Source of the DNA: Loktanella sp. IMCC34160
GTDB lineage: Bacteria; Pseudomonadota; Alphaproteobacteria; Rhodobacterales; Rhodobacteraceae
NCBI RefSeq assembly: GCF_004145845.1
Contig: NZ_SELP01000008.1
Location: forward strand, 1-64,000
DNA length: 64,000 nucleotides
Reading direction: 5' to 3'
This document shows positions 32,926-41,845 of this stretch, piece by piece. The stretch's first letter is position 1. Each line of letters starts with the position of its first letter. The notes beneath the pieces were generated by a model. That model did no database searches. It was not told where the DNA came from and worked only from the letters and a program-made list of their open reading frames with translations. A program made the position numbers and the translations under genes.

Positions 32926-35406
32926 ATGGTCGAACGCCCCCTGTCTCACTTACGTGTCCTTGATTTCGGCCATTATATTGCCGGGCCCATGGTGGGAATG
33001 ATGCTGGCCGATCTGGGTGCTGAGGTAATCCGGATCGATCCACCGGGCGGGCCGTGCTGGACGGATCCTGCCTTTGATATGCTCTCTCGGGGCAAGCGGT
33101 CCCTGGTCCTAGACCTGAAAACCGACGCAGGGCGCAAATGCGCGCTCGACCTGGTTGCGCGTGCCGATGTCGTGATCGACAATTTCCGCCCCGGCGTCAT
33201 GGCGCGGCTGGGACTTGGCCCCGCTGATCTGCGCGCCGCGAACCCCGGCATCGTGTCGCTGTCGCTGCCCGGTTTCGCCTCGACCGATCCCGAACTGGCG
33301 GGATTGGCAGCCTGGGAAGCGGTAATCGCCGCGCGAACCGGACAGTTCACCGATATGGGGTTGAACCGGCAGTTGATGGGGATCAACCCGTCCTTCACGC
33401 CGCTGGGGCTCGCCTCGGCCTACGGCGCGGCGTTCGGCGCGATGGCGGTGCTGTTTGCCCTCGGCGCGCGGGACCGGATGGGGGGTGACCATATCGAGGT
33501 GCCGCTGGCCTCGGCCCTATTCGAAGGGTTGGTCTACAACTGCGAACAGGTGCAGGACTATCCCGCCCGCTACAAATCCCCGCGCGAGGTGGAACTGGAC
33601 CGGCGGCGTGCTGCCGGACTTCCGCTGAACCTTAGCTATTCCGATCTGGGGGAATTCCTCGACCCCTTCTATCGCACCTACACCTGTGCCGATGGTCGGG
33701 GTTTCTATGTGGTGTCCTGTTCGATCAAGACCCATCAACGCCGTGCGCTGCAGGTGCTGGGACTGGGCGATCTGGCGGATACGCTGCCGGACTTTGACGC
33801 GTATTTGGATCAGAAGGACTGGCCCGCCGAATGGGCCCTGCGCAACTACCCGGTGGGCGCGCGTGACCGCAAGCTGGTGTCCGACGCCATGCAGGCGGCA
33901 TTCCTGACCCGGCCATCGTGGGAGTGGGAGGCGCTGTTCGGCGCGGCCAAGGCGCCCGCCACTGCACAGCGCAGCACCCCCGAATGGCTGGCCGATCCGC
34001 ACGCGTTGGCGTCAGGATTGGTGGTCGAAGTCAAGGATCCGCGTCACGGGTTGATGCGGCAGATGGGCAATCTTGTGTGGCTCTTGGACGACGCGGAGGC
34101 GATGAACAAACGGCCCGGCCCGATTGCCGATGACTTCCGCACCGATCTGCCTGCTTTGCTGGCCGAAAGCCCCCGAGCCGCGCCGCAGGTTTCGGGCCAG
34201 GGCGGTTGGCTGGACGGTCTGAAGGTGGTCGACCTGACCAACGTTATCGCCGGGCCGACCATCGGGTCTACGCTGGCGCGGTTCGGGGCGCAGGTCACAT
34301 CGGTTCAGCCGGTCAGCCCCTCGGTCGATCCTTGGAATGCGATCGTCTTTGGACTGCATGCCCATCGGGGCAAGGAAAGTGTCTTGCTGAATCTCGGAAG
34401 CGACATGGGTCGCAAGGCACTGGACCGGCTAATCGCGGACGCCGATGTGGTCACGATGAACGGCACTGACGAACAGCGTGACGCATTGGGTCTGTCACCG
34501 GACCAGCTTGCGGCGCTGAATCCGCGTGCCATCCTTGTTCAACTGGACGCCTGGGGTGGTCCACGGCGTGGACCCAAGTCCGATCATCTGGGCTATGACG
34601 ATCTCGCACAGGCTGCGACCGGGGTGATGGTTCGCTTTGGAGGTGGGGCCGACACCCCCGAGGAACATGCCCATTTCGGCACGATCGACGCGCTGACCGG
34701 TCACGCCGCCTGCGTGGCGCTAGGTGCGGCGCTCGAGCGGCGACGGTTGACCGGCAAGGGTGGCGTGGCGCGGGCGGCATTGGCAGGCTGCGGCCAGATG
34801 ATCCAGGCGCAGTTCATGTATGATTTCGATGGGCGCGCGCCTTTCGACGAACCCGCCGGTCGTCAGGCACATGGCTGGGGGCCGTTCTATCACTGCTATC
34901 GCGCCGCCGATGGGTGGATGTTCTTTGCGGCGCCCAGCGAAGGCGACGCTGCGTTGGCCCGGGTGCCGGATCTGGCCGATCTCGCGGGGCGGGCCGAAGA
35001 CGGGCTGACAGAGGCCCTTGCCGAGCGTTTTGCCGCCCGTCCTATCGCCTATTGGCAATCGCAGTTTGCGCATGGGTCTGCCACGGTCGTGCCGCTGGGG
35101 TCGCTTCTCGTCAATCGCGACGCCAGCCTTCAACGCGAAAGCGACGGTCCCGCTGATATCCAGCGGGCGACGTATCGGGCAATCCGGCATGACCGGCACC
35201 CGATGGGTCGCTGGGTCGATCTGGTTGCCCCCAACGCGATCCGCCCCGAGCGCGCTTCGATCACCATTCCCGGCCATGCGCCGAAACCCGGCACTCAGAC
35301 CCGCGCGATCCTGACACGGATCGGGCTGACGGAAGACGAAATTTCTTCCATGATCGACCAAGGGGCGGCCGCGACTGGCTGGTCCGAAAAATACTTGCCG
35401 GAGTGA
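32926..35406 (+). CDS. Fused double CaiB/BaiF family (type III) CoA-transferase
   Basis: An 826-residue protein made of two family III CoA-transferase units in tandem: residues 1 to about 405 (LRVLDFGHYIAGPMVGMMLA, then DLGAEVIRI) and about 425 to 826 (LKVVDLTNVIAGPTIGSTLA, then RFGAQVTSV). Family III enzymes are interlocked dimers of 400-residue chains, so this is a covalent pseudo-dimer. The catalytic Asp position appears kept in the second half (HFGTIDALTGHAACVALGAA) but replaced in the first (FTPLGLASAYGAAFGAMAV). It should move CoA between carboxylic acids; the substrate is unknown. The next gene starts four bases later, and a GlxA-type regulator lies divergently upstream. Confidence 0.88.
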   Translation: MVERPLSHLRVLDFGHYIAGPMVGMMLADLGAEVIRIDPPGGPCWTDPAFDMLSRGKRSLVLDLKTDAGRKCALDLVARADVVIDNFRPGVMARLGLGPADLRAANPGIVSLSLPGFASTDPELAGLAAWEAVIAARTGQFTDMGLNRQLMGINPSFTPLGLASAYGAAFGAMAVLFALGARDRMGGDHIEVPLASALFEGLVYNCEQVQDYPARYKSPREVELDRRRAAGLPLNLSYSDLGEFLDPFYRTYTCADGRGFYVVSCSIKTHQRRALQVLGLGDLADTLPDFDAYLDQKDWPAEWALRNYPVGARDRKLVSDAMQAAFLTRPSWEWEALFGAAKAPATAQRSTPEWLADPHALASGLVVEVKDPRHGLMRQMGNLVWLLDDAEAMNKRPGPIADDFRTDLPALLAESPRAAPQVSGQGGWLDGLKVVDLTNVIAGPTIGSTLARFGAQVTSVQPVSPSVDPWNAIVFGLHAHRGKESVLLNLGSDMGRKALDRLIADADVVTMNGTDEQRDALGLSPDQLAALNPRAILVQLDAWGGPRRGPKSDHLGYDDLAQAATGVMVRFGGGADTPEEHAHFGTIDALTGHAACVALGAALERRRLTGKGGVARAALAGCGQMIQAQFMYDFDGRAPFDEPAGRQAHGWGPFYHCYRAADGWMFFAAPSEGDAALARVPDLADLAGRAEDGLTEALAERFAARPIAYWQSQFAHGSATVVPLGSLLVNRDASLQRESDGPADIQRATYRAIRHDRHPMGRWVDLVAPNAIRPERASITIPGHAPKPGTQTRAILTRIGLTEDEISSMIDQGAAATGWSEKYLPE

Positions 35407-35410
35407 CGCC

Positions 35411-37081
35411 ATGACAACCGAGGGTCCCGGATCTGCGATCACCCCCCGAACCCGTGCTCGCGCGCGTCATATCCTCGATCATTATTACATCGGTCCGGCA
35501 CGCGACCAGGACGTATTGGAAATCTGGGGCTACACCCCGCGCATGTCCTACGCGCCGGGGGACGAGGTCGCGCTGCATGTTTCGACCACTGCGGACCGCT
35601 GGTCGTATGAGGTGGGGCGGGACGGCGTCGAATATGAACCGCTGCTGCGGGGAAAGGACCTGCCGGGCACCCATCACAACACACCTGCAGACTGTTCCGT
35701 AGCAGGTTGCGGCTGGCCGGAAAGCGCAACATTCAAAGTGCCCGATGACTGGCGGCCCGGCGGTTACCTGATCACGCTCAGGGCAGAGCGCGACGGCGAT
35801 CACGTCGAAGAACACCATCTGATCCTGATCCGCCGTGCGCCCCATTTGCCCCGTTCGCCCTTTGTGCTGGTCTGCGCGACGGGAACATGGCTCGCGTATA
35901 ACTGTTGGGGCGGGTCCAATCACTACGAAGGGATCACCGGACCCAACGGGAATGAGTTTTCCCCCGTCGTATCAACTCAGAGACCCTGGGCGCGGGGGTT
36001 CTGCAAACTGCCTGCAGGCGCACCGCGTGCCATACCGGACCATTCGCCCAGAAAAGGCGAGATGACGCGGTATCCCTATATGGAATGGGCCTATTCCTAT
36101 GGCTATTCCAAGAAATACGCCTCGGCCGGGTGGGCCAGCTATGAACGCCATTTTGCCCGCTGGGCAGAGGCCGAAGGCTATGATCTGGACTATTGCTCGC
36201 AACTCGACCTCGACTCCGATCCCGATCGCCTTTCGGGCCATTCCTGCGCCATTTTCGTGGGTCATGACGAGTACTGGACGGCACCGGCGCGGGACGCGGT
36301 CGACGCCTTTGTTGATGGTGGCGGGCGCGTGGCGCGGTTCGCGGGCAATTTCCTGTGGCAGACCCGGCTCAGCGACGAGGGCCAAACCCAGACCTGCTAT
36401 AAATACGTGGCAGAACGAGATCCAATGGCCAGCAGTGACACGCCCCATCTGACCACTGCCGCGTGGGAGGTCGCACCCGTCAACCGCCCCGGCGCGCTGA
36501 CTTTCGGCGTCAATGCCCTGCGAGGGGTCTATGCGGGTCTTGGCCGCTGTGCAGGCAACGGTCCGGGCGGGTTCACGGTCTACCGCCCGACGCACTGGGC
36601 GTTTGACGGTGTGGGATTGGGATATGGTGACGTTCTGGGCGCGCCATCGCGCATTTTTGGTTACGAGGTTGATGGGCTGGACTACCGGATGGAGGACGGT
36701 CTGCCCTTTCCCACCTGCACCGACGGCGCGGTGCCCGAAATCACCATCCTTGCCATGGGATTGGCCACCAACATCGAGGCCGATACAGGCGTCTGGGGCG
36801 AGACACTGTATATCGGCAGCGCCGATGCGGCCTTCAAGGCGCAGGCGCTTTTCGGCAAGTTGACGCCTGAAACGCTCGACGCCTGCTCGCGGGGCAACGG
36901 CATGATGATCCATTGGCAAAAGGGCCGGGGCGAGGTGTTCACCGCCGCCACCTGTGAATGGGTGGCCGGGCTGATACACAGCGATGCACAGGTCATCGCG
37001 GTCACCCGCAACGTTCTGAACCGCTTCGGAGGTGAACACGCCGAAGGACGAAAGGATATCCAGGCGCGATTGGAACTCTAG
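35411..37081 (+). CDS. N,N-dimethylformamidase beta-subunit-like protein
   Basis: A 556-residue protein resembling the large (beta) subunit of N,N-dimethylformamidase. Visible family blocks include VLVCATGTWLAYNCWGGSNH, PYMEWAYSYGYSKKYASAGW, SCAIFVGHDEYWTAPARDAV and GGGRVARFAGNFLWQTR. In the known enzyme a mononuclear Fe site is held by two Tyr and a Glu; Tyr/Glu-rich blocks are present but exact ligands cannot be assigned by eye. No small alpha subunit is encoded beside it. It is co-transcribed with the fused CoA-transferase (4-bp gap), so it probably hydrolyses an amide other than DMF whose acid is then CoA-activated. That pathway is inference. Confidence 0.8.
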   Translation: MTTEGPGSAITPRTRARARHILDHYYIGPARDQDVLEIWGYTPRMSYAPGDEVALHVSTTADRWSYEVGRDGVEYEPLLRGKDLPGTHHNTPADCSVAGCGWPESATFKVPDDWRPGGYLITLRAERDGDHVEEHHLILIRRAPHLPRSPFVLVCATGTWLAYNCWGGSNHYEGITGPNGNEFSPVVSTQRPWARGFCKLPAGAPRAIPDHSPRKGEMTRYPYMEWAYSYGYSKKYASAGWASYERHFARWAEAEGYDLDYCSQLDLDSDPDRLSGHSCAIFVGHDEYWTAPARDAVDAFVDGGGRVARFAGNFLWQTRLSDEGQTQTCYKYVAERDPMASSDTPHLTTAAWEVAPVNRPGALTFGVNALRGVYAGLGRCAGNGPGGFTVYRPTHWAFDGVGLGYGDVLGAPSRIFGYEVDGLDYRMEDGLPFPTCTDGAVPEITILAMGLATNIEADTGVWGETLYIGSADAAFKAQALFGKLTPETLDACSRGNGMMIHWQKGRGEVFTAATCEWVAGLIHSDAQVIAVTRNVLNRFGGEHAEGRKDIQARLEL

Positions 37082-37082
37082 C

Positions 37083-37175
37083 CTACGGGTGGTCGAAGAC
37101 CCGCTGGCCCAGCATGGAATCGACGTATCGCGCCAGCCGTTGCGGGTCTGGGTCGGAAGGCTTGTGCAGGAACTT
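37083..37175 (-). pseudogene. Possible remnant of a gene 3' end
   Basis: On the minus strand a 30-codon open stretch (HKPSDPDPQRLARYVDSMLG, then QRVFDHP and TAG) reads like a natural protein C-terminus: balanced composition and a helical LARYVDSMLGQ. It is preceded by an in-frame TGA. The family was not recognised. It may be the stub of a gene lost when the TRAP operon and formamidase operon came together. Confidence 0.3.
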
Positions 37176-37609
37176 TCAAGAAAGATCGGTCGCTGATTTG
37201 CAGGCAGGTTGGTTACAAACGGCAGTCACAGACGTCAGCGACTTCCACACCGGCGCAAGGGATACACGGCTCTAGACCACCGTCCTCGGACCAGCGCGAG
37301 TATGGCAACTACCCGCGTGAACCGGCTGGAAAGGCCCGGATAGATCTCCGTTTTCACGGGGCGCCATGTTGCCCTTTCAGATGCTTGAAATCACACTTCC
37401 GTCCCACCCAAGGGCGTGCGCGTGCAAAGCTGCACAGACCGAAGGTCTTGTTTGAACTGACAGATCCAAAGCCCGGCTTGTCCATCAATAAGGGGATGCG
37501 TCGACCGTCGCAGCGTGTCGCCAAGCCCGCGTCCCAGAAAACTGTTGCCCGCTCAATTGCCATCTGATATCTCAGATGTCAGATAGATTCTGGTTCAAGG
37601 GAGGAAACC
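37176..37609. other. Intergenic region upstream of the TRAP operon
   Basis: About 430 bp without a supported gene; short frames (for example 37354-37563 minus) do not resemble known proteins. It contains the dctP promoter region and a GntR-like inverted repeat at 37562-37577. Degenerate coding remnants cannot be excluded. Confidence 0.5.
37562..37577. promoter_or_regulatory. Candidate GntR operator upstream of dctP
   Basis: ATCTGATATCTCAGAT is a perfect 6-4-6 inverted repeat, 32 bp before the dctP ATG. Its TCTGATATC core also occurs in the promoter region of the gntR gene at 46434, suggesting that this regulator controls the TRAP operon. A further CAGAT half-site follows at 37581. Confidence 0.55.
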
Positions 37610-38608
37610 ATGTTCAACAAAGCCACGTTCGCACTCGGTGCGATCTTGTCGGCCGGTGTGGCATTCGCCGCATCCGCCGAAACAATCATCAAGGTCGGCC
37701 ACGGCGCCGCGGAATCGTTCCACATGCACCGCGCACTGCTGCGGTTCGAAGAGTTGGTCGAAGCCGGATCGAACGGTGAAATCGACGTTCAAATCTTCCC
37801 GTCATCCCAATTGGGCCCGGATCGCGAAATGATCGAAGGCGTCCAGACCGGCGTTCTGGAAATGGCGGTTCCGCCGTCGTCCTTCTTTGCAGGCTGGGAC
37901 CCGGCATTCGCGGTGATCGAACTGCCCTACATGTACGCATCCAAGGAAATCGCCTTCGAGGTCCTTGATGGTCCGGCCGGTGACGGCATGATCGAACGGG
38001 TCGGGGGTCAGGGGCTTGTCGGTCTGGGTTGGCTTGAACTGGGTGTGCGCAACGTGACAAACAACATCCGCCCAATTGCGACGCCCGCCGACCTTGAGGG
38101 TGTCAAGCTGCGCACCATGCAGGTGCCGGCCCACGTCGCGACGTTCCAGGCCCTTGGCGCCAATCCGACGCCGATGAACTTTGGTGAAGTCTATTCCGCG
38201 CTGCAGCAGGGCGTGATCGACGGTCAGGAAAACCCGCTGGCAATCATCACGTCGCAGCGGTTCTACGAAGTTCAATCCTACCTTTCGACCACGGGCCATG
38301 TCTTTGCGGTCTATATGCCTGTCATCAGCCAACCGTTCTTCGACTCGCTGTCTGCCGAACACCAGCAGCTCATCCGGGACTCCATGGCTGCCGCGCGGGA
38401 CTATCAGGCAGAGATCGTGGCGGCGGAAGACGCTTCTCAACTGGAAGAAATCCGCGCGGTGGGTGTCGAGGTTCTCGAACTGACGGCCGAGCAGCGTCAG
38501 GCCTTTGCCGACGCGACGGAAGGCGTCCGGTTGCAGTATCGCGACGAAGTCGGAGCCGAGACCTATGATACCTGGGTTGCGGCAGTGAGCGCGGCAAGCG
38601 GTCACTAG
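37610..38608 (+). CDS. dctP: TRAP transporter substrate-binding protein DctP
   Basis: A 332-residue periplasmic binding protein with a Sec signal peptide (MFNKATFALGAILSAGVAFA, cleavage near residue 24). The DctP fold shows IKVGHGAAESFHMHRALLRF, then FEELVEAGSNGEIDVQIFPS. The conserved Arg that binds the substrate carboxylate is expected in GVKLRTMQVPAHVATFQALG, and the family block GEVYSALQQGVIDGQENPLA follows. TRAP systems import organic acids with Na+; neighbours (dgoA, dgoK, dehydrogenases) point to an aldonic or uronic acid. A GGAGG site precedes the ATG. A stem-loop follows the stop. Confidence 0.92.
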   Translation: MFNKATFALGAILSAGVAFAASAETIIKVGHGAAESFHMHRALLRFEELVEAGSNGEIDVQIFPSSQLGPDREMIEGVQTGVLEMAVPPSSFFAGWDPAFAVIELPYMYASKEIAFEVLDGPAGDGMIERVGGQGLVGLGWLELGVRNVTNNIRPIATPADLEGVKLRTMQVPAHVATFQALGANPTPMNFGEVYSALQQGVIDGQENPLAIITSQRFYEVQSYLSTTGHVFAVYMPVISQPFFDSLSAEHQQLIRDSMAAARDYQAEIVAAEDASQLEEIRAVGVEVLELTAEQRQAFADATEGVRLQYRDEVGAETYDTWVAAVSAASGH

Positions 38609-38627
38609 CGTCCCGAACACTGACAAC

Positions 38628-38661
38628 GCGGGTGTCTCTGCAATCTTGCTTGGGCACCCGC
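38628..38661 (+). other. Stem-loop between dctP and dctQ
   Basis: GCGGGTG (38628-38634) pairs with CACCCGC (38655-38661) across a 20-nt loop in the dctP-dctQ gap, just before the dctQ ribosome binding site. As with the ABC and TctC operons in this window, it probably favours binding-protein mRNA over membrane-subunit mRNA. Confidence 0.5.
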
Positions 38662-38681
38662 AGCTACTTTGGAGGGGTATG

Positions 38682-39167
38682 ATGTCAGGTTTCAAATGGC
38701 TGGACCAGAACGCGGAAAAGGCTTTGGCAAGTCTGTTGCTGGCGGCAATCGTCGTCTTGATCAGCAGCAATGTGATCATGCGTTACGTCATGAACGCCTC
38801 GCTGTCCTGGGGAGAGGAACTCACGCTTTGGCTTTTTGTCTGGTTCGTCTGGATCGGTGTCAGCTATGCGTTTCACACAGGTAATCACGTGCGCATCACG
38901 GTGCTTCGGGACCTTCTCGGAAACCGGGCAATGCTGATAGTCGATGCCGTTGTTGCGGTTCTGGTTCTTGGGTTCCTGGCGTTGCTGACGATCGAATGCG
39001 TCAAGCTGATCCGGATGCCCGTCGTTGCCAGTCAGTCGTCGGTCGTCCTGGGGCTTCCCATTCCAATTCTGTATTCTTCGGCGCCTGTCGGCGCATCGCT
39101 ATCGGCGATCCGCGTCGTTCAGCACCTTCTGCGAACATTGCGCCTGATCGCGCAAACCAAAGCGTGA
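38682..39167 (+). CDS. dctQ: TRAP transporter small permease DctQ
   Basis: A 161-residue membrane protein with four helices (LASLLLAAIVVLISSNVIMR, LWLFVWFVWIGVSYAFHTGN, then LIVDAVVAVLVLGFLALLTI and a last one near LPIPILYSSAPVG). The SWGEELTLWLFVWFVWIGVS block is the DctQ signature. ATGs at 38679 and 38682 are adjacent; the second has the better six-base spacing from GGAGG. It forms the membrane complex with DctM, whose GTG start follows 10 bases later. Confidence 0.9.
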   Translation: MSGFKWLDQNAEKALASLLLAAIVVLISSNVIMRYVMNASLSWGEELTLWLFVWFVWIGVSYAFHTGNHVRITVLRDLLGNRAMLIVDAVVAVLVLGFLALLTIECVKLIRMPVVASQSSVVLGLPIPILYSSAPVGASLSAIRVVQHLLRTLRLIAQTKA

Positions 39168-39177
39168 GGACCGACCT

Positions 39178-40461
39178 GTGCTTGCTCTGACCCTATTCCT
39201 GACTCTGCTCGCGCTGCTTCTTATCAGCGTTCCTATCGGCATCTGTCTTGGTCTTGCGACGATGATCGTGATGATCTTCGTTGATGGCACGCCGCCCATG
39301 GTGCTTCTTGCGCGCTCGGTGGTGACGGGTGCGGATTCATTTCCCCTGATCGCCGTCCCGCTCTTCATCCTGGCAGGTGATCTGATGCAACACGGCGGCA
39401 TGTCGCGCCGGATCGTTGGGTTCGCAAACGCGATCATCGGCCATATCCGGGGCGGTCTGGCCTATGTGAACGTTCTGGCCTGTGTGTTCTTCGCCGCGAT
39501 CTCGGGGTCTTCTCCGGCAACGGTTGCGGCAATCGGTTCCAATATGATCCCGGAGATGGAAAAGGTCGGCTATACCCGCAAGTTCAGCGGAGCCCTGACA
39601 GCATCGTCAGGCATGATCGGCGTGATGATCCCGCCCAGCATTCCCTTCATCATTTACGGCGTCACTGCCGAGGTCTCGATCGGAAAGCTTTTCCTTGCAG
39701 GTGTGGTCCCGGGAATCCTGTTTGCCTTGATGTTCATGCTCGTCGCCCGCATCCTGCTGCGCAATGATGTGACGGTGCAGGAGTCCACGACCACCTTTTC
39801 GGGTGCCGGGGTCTGGGCAAGTTTTCGGGCGTCGATTTGGGCGCTCTTGGTGCCTGGAATCATTCTCGGGGGCATTTATAGCGGGATATTCACCCCGACG
39901 GAGGCAGGCGCTGTCGCCGTCGTCTATGCGACGATCATCGGGATATTCGTTTACCGCGACATCAGCATAAAGGACCTGCCGGAGATCCTTGCCGGCAGCG
40001 CAAAGACGAGTGGAACCATTCTGGTCCTTGTGATCATGGCCACTGCGTTTGGCCGGTTGATCACGCTGGCGCGGATTCCGACGGAACTGGCGACAACGAT
40101 CACAAGCCTTTCGGATAATCCGATCATCATCCTCTTGCTGATAAACATCCTGCTTCTGATCGTGGGCATGTTCATGGAGACGATTTCCTCGATCATCATC
40201 ATGACGCCGATCCTGCTGCCGGTCACAACGGCGTTGGGCGTGGATCCCATCGTCTTTGGTGTGATCCTTACGGTGAACCTTGCGATCGGTTTCTGCACGC
40301 CGCCCCTTGGCGTCAACCTGTTCGTCGCCAGCGGGATTTCGAAGGTGTCCATCGAACAGCTTAGCCGCGCAATCCTGCCGTTCTTCGTCGGCATGATAAT
40401 CCTGTTGCTGCTGATCACCTATGTCCCGGCCATCTCGCTGGCCCTGCCGTCCTTGTGGTAG
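39178..40461 (+). CDS. dctM: TRAP transporter large permease DctM
   Basis: A 427-residue protein with 11-12 hydrophobic segments and the DctM signatures PLFILAGDLMQHGG, FFAAISGSSPATVAAIGSNM, MIPPSIPFIIYGVTAEVSIG and the late NLAIGFCTPPLGVNLFVASG. The start is GTG at 39178. It is the Na+-coupled elevator subunit of the importer. The next gene (hydroxyacid oxidase) starts four bases after its TAG, so import and first oxidation are probably expressed together. Confidence 0.92.
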   Translation: MLALTLFLTLLALLLISVPIGICLGLATMIVMIFVDGTPPMVLLARSVVTGADSFPLIAVPLFILAGDLMQHGGMSRRIVGFANAIIGHIRGGLAYVNVLACVFFAAISGSSPATVAAIGSNMIPEMEKVGYTRKFSGALTASSGMIGVMIPPSIPFIIYGVTAEVSIGKLFLAGVVPGILFALMFMLVARILLRNDVTVQESTTTFSGAGVWASFRASIWALLVPGIILGGIYSGIFTPTEAGAVAVVYATIIGIFVYRDISIKDLPEILAGSAKTSGTILVLVIMATAFGRLITLARIPTELATTITSLSDNPIIILLLINILLLIVGMFMETISSIIIMTPILLPVTTALGVDPIVFGVILTVNLAIGFCTPPLGVNLFVASGISKVSIEQLSRAILPFFVGMIILLLLITYVPAISLALPSLW

Positions 40462-40465
40462 GCCG

Positions 40466-41611
40466 ATGGACCTGGATCTGTCACATCCGTCGATCGGGGA
40501 CCTCCGTCGCGCGGCCCGAAAGCGAATGCCGAAATTCGCTTTCGAGTATCTCGACAGTGGCACCGGGCGGGAGTTGGGGCTGAAGGGGAACCGTGACGCA
40601 CTCGACGCCATCGGTTTCATGCCGAGTGTCCTGCGTGGCCGAACCGTCGCCAAGTTGCAGACGACTTTGCTTAGCCGAACCTATGATCTGCCGTTCGGAA
40701 TTGCGCCGATCGGCATGTCCGGGCTGATGTGGGCGGGTGCCGAACGGATGTTGGCCAAGGCTGCGGTGGCACATAACATGCCGTTTTCCTTGTCCAGCGT
40801 TGCTGTTGCGTCGCCCGAGGACGTGGCGCCCTACATCGGCAACACAGGATGGTTTCAGCACTACCCGGTCAACTCGGGCGAGCTGCGCCGAAAGATGCTA
40901 CGGCGGATCAAGGCGGCGGGATTTCATACGCTCATCTTCACGGTGGACGTTCCCGAGGAAAGTCGCCGCGAACGCCAACGGCGCGCCAACCTGACCGTGC
41001 CACCCAAAGCGGACCTGCGCACCTTGACGGAAATGGCGTCGCGCCCTGCGTGGTGTCTTGCGCATTTGCGCGAAGGCATCATGCCCCGGATGCGATTTTT
41101 CGACGACTACGTGCCAACGCGCGGACGCGAAAGCTTTACCCATGCTGCCGCGCTGATCCGCGGAATCCCGGACTGGACCTATCTGCGTGAGCTGCGGCAG
41201 GAATGGGACGGCAGTTTGGTCGTCAAAGGGGTCTTGCGGCCAGAGGACGCCCAAAGAGTGTTGGCCGAAGGCGTGGATTGCATCTGGGTGTCAAACCACT
41301 CTGGTCGCCAGTTCGAGGCCGGACCCGCCGTGATCGATCAATTGCCAAAAATTCGAGATGCTGTCGGGCCGGACGTGCCGCTGATCTACGATTCCGGGGT
41401 GGCCTGGGGGTTGGATATCATGCGTGCCTTCGCCAAGGGTGCGGATTTCGTCATGGTCGGCCGCGCCTTTCAATACGCGGTCGCCGCCTTCGGCGCTCGG
41501 GGCATCGAACATCTGATCCACATACTCAAAGCGGATATCCAATCCAATATGAGCCAGCTTGGGGCTGAAAAACTCGACGATCTGTCGAATTACCTGCTGC
41601 CTCAAGTTTGA
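40466..41611 (+). CDS. FMN-dependent alpha-hydroxy-acid oxidase/dehydrogenase
   Basis: A 381-residue flavoenzyme of the LldD/glycolate oxidase family (FMN barrel). Visible are FAFEYLDSGTGRELGLKGNR at the N-terminus, PFGIAPIGMSGLMWAGAERM for FMN, the Lys of SLVVKGVLRPEDAQR, the catalytic His and Arg in WVSNHSGRQFE, and the phosphate-binding IYDSGVAWGLDIMRAFAKGA. It oxidises an L-2-hydroxy acid to the 2-oxo acid. Placed directly behind the TRAP genes, it probably acts on the imported acid or an intermediate. The start at 40466 is chosen over 40421, which would lie inside dctM. Confidence 0.88.
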   Translation: MDLDLSHPSIGDLRRAARKRMPKFAFEYLDSGTGRELGLKGNRDALDAIGFMPSVLRGRTVAKLQTTLLSRTYDLPFGIAPIGMSGLMWAGAERMLAKAAVAHNMPFSLSSVAVASPEDVAPYIGNTGWFQHYPVNSGELRRKMLRRIKAAGFHTLIFTVDVPEESRRERQRRANLTVPPKADLRTLTEMASRPAWCLAHLREGIMPRMRFFDDYVPTRGRESFTHAAALIRGIPDWTYLRELRQEWDGSLVVKGVLRPEDAQRVLAEGVDCIWVSNHSGRQFEAGPAVIDQLPKIRDAVGPDVPLIYDSGVAWGLDIMRAFAKGADFVMVGRAFQYAVAAFGARGIEHLIHILKADIQSNMSQLGAEKLDDLSNYLLPQV

Positions 41612-41685
41612 TCGGCACACCATTCCTGAGGCCAAGATCGGCGGCTTCGCACGACTTGCCACGCCCCCCTCTGGCGCCCAAACCC

Positions 41686-41709
41686 GGCGGGCGAACCGAA
41701 TGGCCCGCC
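41686..41709. terminator. Terminator-like stem-loop between convergent operons
   Basis: GGCGGGC (41686-41692) pairs perfectly with GCCCGCC (41703-41709) across a 10-nt loop. It lies in the 234-bp gap between the oxidase (+) and cupin (-) gene ends, where bidirectional termination is expected. No U-tract on either side. Confidence 0.35.
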
Positions 41710-41845
41710 AAGCTTGCGCATCAAGCACCTAATCCGCGTCCTTGTCCCGATGTTCCAATCGCCCTTGCACCGGCGGTTTTCAGGCCCGCCACGTGCCATC
41801 GCGTTCTTTCGGGTGGCATCTGCAACAAGCGCGAGACCGGTGGTC

